Below are positions 1 through 4,503 of a DNA stretch of 7,264 nucleotides, piece by piece; position 1 is the stretch's first letter, and the number at the start of each line of letters is the position of its first letter. The translations under genes were made by a program, and so were the position numbers. The notes beneath the pieces were generated by a model that worked only from the letters and a program-made list of their open reading frames with translations, did not search any database and was not told the DNA's origin. The DNA comes from Schlesneria sp. (lineage in GTDB: Bacteria; Planctomycetota; Planctomycetia; Planctomycetales; Planctomycetaceae), in assembly GCA_025353525.1 (NCBI GenBank), contig JANXOO010000327.1, positions 1 to 7,264 of the forward strand, written 5' to 3'.

Positions 1-1155
1 GTCCAGCATCCCGCGATCCTTCAGATCCTGCACGAGCGCCGCCGACGGACCTTCCGTGTCGCGGCATTGTACTTCGAGTTGCGAGAACAGATTGCCGTGT
101 TGATCCCATCCAGCGTGCATCAACTGAATGAAACTGACGCCCCGTTCCAGCAGTCGTCGGGCAATCAGACAATTGTTGGCAAACGTCCCTTTGATCAGCG
201 CGTCGGGACCATATCGTTCGATCGTCGATTTCGTCTCACCCGAGAAATCGACAAGATCCGGAACGCTCGACTGCATCCGGAACGCCATTTCATATTGAGA
301 AATTCGAGTATCGATTTCCGGATCACCGTAGTCCGCCAAATGAGCGGCGTTCATTTCCGAAATCTCGTCGAGCAGCGCCCGGCGTGCTCGCTGGCTGACT
401 CCCGGCGGATTCGCCAGGTAGGGAACAAGATCCCCGGTATTGCGAAAGCGGATCCCCTGAAATCGGCTGGGCAGAAAGCCATTCCCCCAGTAATAGTCGA
501 AGAATAGCTGGCCGCATGTCCTGGCCCGGTCACTCGATGTCATAACGACAAATGTCGGCAGGTTGTCGGTCGTGCTTCCCAACCCGTAGGCCAGCCATGC
601 TCCCATACTCGGGCGGCCTGGCACCTGCGATCCGGTCATGAACAGCGTCACACCGGGGGCGTGATTGACGGCTTCTGTATGCATGCTGCGAACAAGACAA
701 ATGTCATCGGCAAGGGCGCCGACGTTCGGCAGCATTTCGCTGAGCGAGATCCCGGAATTTCCGTACTTGCGGTGCGGCTTGATCGCGGGAACGCAGGGCC
801 ACTTCCCGTAACCGCTCGACATGGTCGACAGACGCGTCGATCCACGTACCGAATCCGGGATGTCTTTGCCCGCCATTTCACGCAACATCGGCTTGTCGTC
901 GAAAAGATCGACGTGCGACGGACCTCCCCCCTGCCACAGGACCACCACGCGTTTTGCCTTCGGCGGATGATGCGGCAATCCTGGCAGACCCGGCGATCCG
1001 CCAGTTCTGTCAGAACCGGCCGCATTGGCGGAGTTCGTCCCCATCAACTTCGCGAGAGCCAGCATCCCCGCACCGCTGGCGGCGGAACCAAACAACTGAC
1101 GCCGATTGACGCGCTGGATGTTCTCCATTTGCCAGGTGGTCATAAAATCCTGCAT
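1..1155 (-). CDS. DUF1501 family protein, Tat-exported, C-terminus off the left edge
   Basis: The frame is open from the ATG at 1155 to the window edge: 385 codons with no stop. Seen: a twin-arginine signal with R18-R19 in NRRQLFG, a hydrophobic stretch at about residues 24-38, and a likely cleavage site after SANA (residue 45). The DUF1501 core follows, with RVVVLWQGGGPSHVDLFD at about 66-83, NHAPG at 164-168, the TG...GRPSMGAWLAYGLG segment after it, and GWDQHG at about 349-354. The visible part ends at DLKDRGMLD. From the usual family length (about 450-490 aa), roughly 80-100 residues are missing, including the region where an EFGR-type motif is normally found. DUF1501 proteins are related to the sulfatase/alkaline phosphatase fold and are probably periplasmic; no substrate is established. 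The start at 1155 is preferred over the ATGs at 1143 and 1128 because AAGGA lies 7 nt upstream. It follows the DUF1553 gene on the same strand after 166 bp, the usual planctomycete pairing. Confidence 0.93.
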   Translation of the reverse strand, partial: MQDFMTTWQMENIQRVNRRQLFGSAASGAGMLALAKLMGTNSANAAGSDRTGGSPGLPGLPHHPPKAKRVVVLWQGGGPSHVDLFDDKPMLREMAGKDIPDSVRGSTRLSTMSSGYGKWPCVPAIKPHRKYGNSGISLSEMLPNVGALADDICLVRSMHTEAVNHAPGVTLFMTGSQVPGRPSMGAWLAYGLGSTTDNLPTFVVMTSSDRARTCGQLFFDYYWGNGFLPSRFQGIRFRNTGDLVPYLANPPGVSQRARRALLDEISEMNAAHLADYGDPEIDTRISQYEMAFRMQSSVPDLVDFSGETKSTIERYGPDALIKGTFANNCLIARRLLERGVSFIQLMHAGWDQHGNLFSQLEVQCRDTEGPSAALVQDLKDRGMLD

Positions 1156-1162
1156 GATCGAA

Positions 1163-1167
1163 TCCTT
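1163..1167 (-). promoter_or_regulatory. Ribosome binding site of the DUF1501 gene
   Basis: AAGGA on the minus strand, 7 nt before the ATG at 1155. It supports this start over the two downstream in-frame ATGs, which lie inside the leader before the twin-arginine motif. Confidence 0.6.
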
Positions 1168-1195
1168 GGGCGACCGGCAGGAATGGAAATACTTT

Positions 1196-1249
1196 CTGAA
1201 AAACGGGGACTGGCTTCACGTCTTCCTGGTGCCTGTCCCCCTTTTTCAG
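1196..1249. repeat. Intergenic palindrome, REP-like or bidirectional terminator-like hairpin
   Basis: The left arm CTGAAAAACGGGGAC (1196-1210) pairs with the right arm GTCCCCCTTTTTCAG (1235-1249). Fourteen of 15 positions are complementary, with a single C-C mismatch, around a 24-nt loop. On either strand the GGGGAC/GTCCCC stem is followed by a T-rich arm, so transcripts in both directions could fold into a terminator-like hairpin. It lies between the stop of the DUF1553 gene and the ribosome binding site of the DUF1501 gene. The motif GGTGCCTGTCCCC in the right half resembles, from memory, short palindromic elements dispersed in many copies in planctomycete and some other genomes. That it is a dispersed REP-type element is inference; the inverted repeat itself is seen directly. 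Confidence 0.7.
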
Positions 1250-1321
1250 CCGGTATTTTTTCCACTGTCGGTCGCCTTGTTGAGGTATGCTCTTGTGATA
1301 TCCGCTCGAACGCTTCCCGGA

Positions 1322-3916
1322 TCATTCGCGGGTCAGTGCTTCGTCAAAGTTCAGGATGCCCAAACAGACTGATGCCAGTGACGCCTGTTCAGCCGCGTCG
1401 AGCGACTCGTCCCGACTTGCGGTTCCGACACGTAGCAGGGCTTTGGCACTCGCTTCATCGGCCTTGTAAATTGCGAATTGACGCTCGAATGCACGGTGCA
1501 AGCGGGCGAGTTCAGGGGGATTTGGCGGACGACAGAGAACGCGACGGAACGCGATGGCCAGCCGTCCGTCGAGGTCAGTAGCCGCCTTGTAACTTCGTTC
1601 GGCCAGCACTCGAGCCGCTTCCACCCATGTCGGATCATTGAGTGTCGTCAAGGCATGCAAGGGAGAACTGGTGACGGCGAGCCGCACTCGACACGTTTGC
1701 CGGTTCGATGTATCGAACATATTCGCGGGATTGACGGTCCGCCGCCAGAACGTATAGAGGCTGCGTCGATACAGGTCGCGACCCGTCGACGCCGGATACG
1801 TGAAATCCCGCTCTTTTGTGATCGAAAGTGCTTCCCAGACAGCGTCCGGCTGGTAGGGATAAACGGGGGCTCCGCCGATCTGCGGATCGAGCAGTCCCGA
1901 CGCAGAAAGTGCCCAGTCGCGCAGCACGGGCGATGGCATTCGCATTCGCGTTGCACGTCCGTAGAGCCGGTTTTCGATGTCTTGCGAGCGATGTTCGGCC
2001 GTCATGCGACTCGACTGCTGATAGACGGCGCTCATCACAATCAGCTTGTGCAACGTCTTGACGCTCCAGTTCCGTTCGCGAAATTCAACCGCCAACCAGT
2101 CGAGTAACGGTCCATGGATCGGGTATTCACTCTGCACGCCGAAATCTTCCGACGTTTTGACGATCCCTGTACCGAAGAAGTACTGCCAGGTCCTGTTGAC
2201 CTGTACTCGAGCCGTCAGGGGGTGTTCGGGCGCGACCAGCCACTGCGCGAAACCGAGTCGGTTGGCTGCCGAACCTGCAGGGAGCGGCGGAAGAAATTGA
2301 GGAGTGTTGAACGACACTTTTTCAAGTGGATTGAGGTATTCGCCGCGATCAAGAATTTTCGTTTCTCGCGGGCTGGCGTCACTCATTACCATCACACGGG
2401 GGATCTGATCGGCGCGATAGTCTGCCAGTTGCCTGTTCAGGCCATCGAGTTTCGCCAGTGCAGGAAGCGATCCGACAAGGTTCGATCGGACCTTGTCGTC
2501 GAAATGCTTTCGCAGTCCCGGTTCTACCAGCTTCTTTTCGTCGTCGGATCGTTCGCCATCGGGCTTGCGCAAGATAGCAGCGGTGGCATCCGGTAGCCCC
2601 TTGCCTTCAAAAGGTTTTCCGTCAGCAAACAGACCGGCCTTCCAACCCTGAAACGCACCGTCTGTGGCCAGATCGGCACTCTCGCGGGACGTGGCGATCT
2701 GGCCTTCAAGCTCGGCAATCCGCGCGTTGTTGGCTTCGGTCGGCAGTTCGATGAAAGGAGCTGCGACGCGAATCCGTGACGAGAAATATTGTGGGGTGCC
2801 ATTCTCGGGAACGCGATTAAAGGCGTCGAGCATTCCGTAGTAATCGCGACGACTGATCGGGTCATACTTGTGATCGTGACACTGAGCACACGCCATCGTC
2901 AGTCCGAGCCATGTTGTCGCAGTCGTATCAATGCGGTCGAAGAGATTGACGAATCGCTGCTCTTCGGCGATCGCGCCCCCTTCTCCGTTCAGAAGATGAT
3001 TGCGGTTGAACCCGCTCGCAATCTTCTGATCGATCGTCGCATCGGGGAGCAAATCCCCCGCCAGTTGCCAGATCGTGAACTTGTCAAATGGCAGGTCTTC
3101 GTTGATCGCTTTGACGACCCAGTCGCGCCAGATCCACTGCCACGTATCGCCATCCTGTTGAAACCCGTTACTGTCGGCGTACCTGGCGGCATCGAGCCAC
3201 GGCAGCGCCATTCGCTCTCCATAATGACGGCTCGCCAATAACCGATCGACCACGTGCTCGTAAGCCGCATCACTCGTGTCATTCAGAAACGCGTCGACTT
3301 CTTCCGGAGTCGGCGGAAGGCCGGTCAGATCGACCGATAGTCGTTTGATCAACGTGATCCGATCTGCCGAAGGAGACGGCTGCAGTCCCATAGATTCGAG
3401 CTTTGCCAGTACGAACCGATCAATCGGTGTTCGGCACCAGTCAACCCGTTTTACGGCGGGTTCCGCAGGACGCAGCGGTGCAACAAAGGCCCAGTGCGAA
3501 GCGTAATCGGCTCCTTCAGAAATCCATCGTTCCAGAAGCTTTTTTTGTTCGGGCGTGAGCCTTCGGTTCGATTTGGGCGGCGGCATCTGTTCGTCGGGAC
3601 TGGCGGAATTGATCCGTACGACAAGCGAACTTGCGGCGGTATCGTGCGGAACGATTGCTTTCAGCCGGATTGCCGATTCGCGGAGGTCGAGTCGCAATTC
3701 GGCTTGCAACTTGTTGACATCCTGGCCGTGACAGTAAAAGCAGTTTTCCGCCAGAATCGGACGGATGTCGCGGTTAAAATCAACGTTTTCGGATTCCGCT
3801 CGCGCAGTCACCGCCAAAACGGCCACCGTCACAAACGCGATGACGAATTGCCCGGCAAAATCGCGACATATCGGCTCGAAAGCTGGTATTTTCAAGTCTC
3901 CAAAACAGGCACACAT
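1322..3916 (-). CDS. PSCyt1/DUF1549/DUF1553 cytochrome-type protein
   Basis: Complete 864-aa protein. Residues about 21-40 form a hydrophobic segment ending in TARA, fitting a Sec signal peptide cut after residue 40. The planctomycete cytochrome C domain (PSCyt1) covers about 47-135, with heme-binding CFYCH (C59, C62, H63) and MPPP at 111-114, whose Met is a likely distal ligand. DUF1549 covers about 160-370, with the hallmark LSVDLTGLPPTPEEVDAF, LPWLDAARYADSNGFQQD and a second CxxCH, CAQCHDHKYDP (C343, C346, H347). DUF1553 covers about 550-835, with HPLTARVQVNRTWQYFFG near 565. The protein is probably periplasmic and heme-bearing; the reaction is unknown. It lies just upstream of a DUF1501 gene on the same strand, so the two are likely co-transcribed. 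The start is less certain. The ATG at 3916 gives an odd N-region (MCACFGDLKIPAFEPICRD) with only a weak GGA upstream. A TTG at 3895, preceded by GGAG, is a possible alternative. Confidence 0.95.
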   Translation of the reverse strand: MCACFGDLKIPAFEPICRDFAGQFVIAFVTVAVLAVTARAESENVDFNRDIRPILAENCFYCHGQDVNKLQAELRLDLRESAIRLKAIVPHDTAASSLVVRINSASPDEQMPPPKSNRRLTPEQKKLLERWISEGADYASHWAFVAPLRPAEPAVKRVDWCRTPIDRFVLAKLESMGLQPSPSADRITLIKRLSVDLTGLPPTPEEVDAFLNDTSDAAYEHVVDRLLASRHYGERMALPWLDAARYADSNGFQQDGDTWQWIWRDWVVKAINEDLPFDKFTIWQLAGDLLPDATIDQKIASGFNRNHLLNGEGGAIAEEQRFVNLFDRIDTTATTWLGLTMACAQCHDHKYDPISRRDYYGMLDAFNRVPENGTPQYFSSRIRVAAPFIELPTEANNARIAELEGQIATSRESADLATDGAFQGWKAGLFADGKPFEGKGLPDATAAILRKPDGERSDDEKKLVEPGLRKHFDDKVRSNLVGSLPALAKLDGLNRQLADYRADQIPRVMVMSDASPRETKILDRGEYLNPLEKVSFNTPQFLPPLPAGSAANRLGFAQWLVAPEHPLTARVQVNRTWQYFFGTGIVKTSEDFGVQSEYPIHGPLLDWLAVEFRERNWSVKTLHKLIVMSAVYQQSSRMTAEHRSQDIENRLYGRATRMRMPSPVLRDWALSASGLLDPQIGGAPVYPYQPDAVWEALSITKERDFTYPASTGRDLYRRSLYTFWRRTVNPANMFDTSNRQTCRVRLAVTSSPLHALTTLNDPTWVEAARVLAERSYKAATDLDGRLAIAFRRVLCRPPNPPELARLHRAFERQFAIYKADEASAKALLRVGTASRDESLDAAEQASLASVCLGILNFDEALTRE

Positions 3917-3961
3917 AGCAGTTCCAGGGCGGAGGATGGAAGGAGAAACCGACCCCGAACG

Positions 3962-3974
3962 GCGAAACTTTCGC
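3962..3974. promoter_or_regulatory. Short perfect dyad, possible operator
   Basis: GCGAAACTTTCGC is a perfect inverted repeat with 6-bp arms around a single central base. It lies 46 bp upstream of the DUF1553 start in the divergent region, next to the tentative minus-strand -10. The size and position would suit a dimeric regulator, but a single 13-bp dyad can occur by chance and no regulator gene is nearby. Confidence 0.3.
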
Positions 3975-4091
3975 AGCGGTGATATTACGCCTGCCGACGA
4001 TCATTCGCCAGTTGAAAACCGCACTCGATCTGCCATTATGATTCGCAGTTGGCCTGCGTCCGGGGCGCGAGTCAGGATCACTTTGGGAAAT

Positions 4092-4097
4092 GAGGGG
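4092..4097 (+). promoter_or_regulatory. Ribosome binding site of the TfoX-domain gene
   Basis: GAGGGG lies 6 nt before the ATG at 4104. It decides the start in favour of 4104 over in-frame upstream ATGs at 4038 and 3765. Confidence 0.6.
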
Positions 4098-4103
4098 CAC
4101 GTC

Positions 4104-4433
4104 ATGGCGTACGATGAAACGTTAGCCAGTCGCATTCGTGATACTTTGGCTCACAAACGAAACATCGAATCGAAAAAAATGTTCGGCGGCATCGGCTTCT
4201 TGCTGAACGGCAATATCCTTGTCGGCGTCTGGAAGGACTCACTCATTGTTCGGCTTGGTCCCGTTGCGGGCGATGCCGCATTGCGTGAACCGCACGTCAG
4301 GAACTTCGACATCACCGGCAAGCCGATGAAGGGCTGGGCAATGGTCGAGCCCGAGGGAGTCGCGGACGACGATCAGTTGCAGGACTGGATCGGGCGTGCG
4401 ACAGCGTTTGTGAAGAACCTGCCGAAGAAGTGA
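4104..4433 (+). CDS. TfoX/Sxy N-terminal domain protein
   Basis: 109-aa protein made up of a single TfoX_N domain. Seen: the start MAYDETLASRIRDTL; KKMFGGIGFLLNGNILVGV at about 24-42, the family's MFGG.GF..NGN signature; LIVRLGP at 47-53; and FDITGKPMKGWAMVEPEG at about 68-85. A C-terminal helix ends in LPKK. The start at 4104 is chosen because the family begins at MAYD and GAGGGG lies 6 nt upstream; the frame is open further upstream, but that extension has no family resemblance. The TfoX_C domain of the competence regulator Sxy (about 209 aa in Escherichia coli) is absent. Stand-alone TfoX_N proteins of this size are widespread and have no firmly known role, so a competence function should not be assumed. 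There is no signal peptide, so it is probably cytoplasmic. It is divergent from the DUF1553 gene and convergent with the autotransporter gene, and appears monocistronic. Confidence 0.9.
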   Translation: MAYDETLASRIRDTLAHKRNIESKKMFGGIGFLLNGNILVGVWKDSLIVRLGPVAGDAALREPHVRNFDITGKPMKGWAMVEPEGVADDDQLQDWIGRATAFVKNLPKK

Positions 4434-4460
4434 ACGAGAAAGATGACGGCAAGGAAACTT

Positions 4461-4493
4461 GTGAATCGCCCGATGATGACTCACCCGATTCAC
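4461..4493. terminator. Hairpin between convergent genes, possible bidirectional terminator
   Basis: GTGAATCG (4461-4468) and CGATTCAC (4486-4493) form a perfect 8-bp stem with a 17-nt loop. It lies in the 70-bp gap between the stop of the TfoX-domain gene (4433) and the stop of the autotransporter gene (4504). The position suits a shared terminator. No strong T-tract follows on either strand, only AAGTTTCCTT on the minus side and ATCCCGTTTA on the plus side, so function is uncertain. Confidence 0.45.
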
Positions 4494-4503
4494 ATCCCGT
4501 TTA

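Larger units (their letters stand above)
3917..4103. promoter_or_regulatory. Divergent intergenic region with weak promoter candidates
   Basis: This 187-bp stretch separates the minus-strand DUF1553 gene from the plus-strand TfoX-domain gene and must hold the 5' signals of both. For the plus strand, TTGAAA (4012-4017) and TATGAT (4037-4042) resemble -35 and -10 boxes, but the 19-nt spacing is long. For the minus strand, TAATAT (complement of 3982-3987) could be a -10, with no convincing -35. These assignments are tentative; planctomycete promoters are poorly conserved. Confidence 0.3.

Noticed and set aside
1140..1325. Minus-strand 61-codon ORF whose ATG overlaps the DUF1553 stop (ATGA)
   Set aside because: The overlap looks like translational coupling, but the ORF reads through the palindrome and the DUF1501 start in another frame, and its Arg/Pro/Ser-rich product matches no family I know.
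661..1581. Plus-strand ORF of 306 codons
   Set aside because: It runs antisense to the DUF1501 gene, the spacer and the end of the DUF1553 gene. Its product is rich in Arg, has no recognisable domain, and crosses two real genes and the palindrome.
1478..2596. Plus-strand ORFs of 209 and 160 codons (1478-2107 and 2114-2596)
   Set aside because: Both are antisense to the conserved DUF1553-protein frame and show no family resemblance; they are by-products of GC-rich codon use.
3765..4103. N-terminal extension of the TfoX-domain gene to 3765 or 4038
   Set aside because: The extension is antisense to the DUF1553 start and covers the divergent promoter region. The family begins at MAYD, and a good ribosome binding site precedes 4104.
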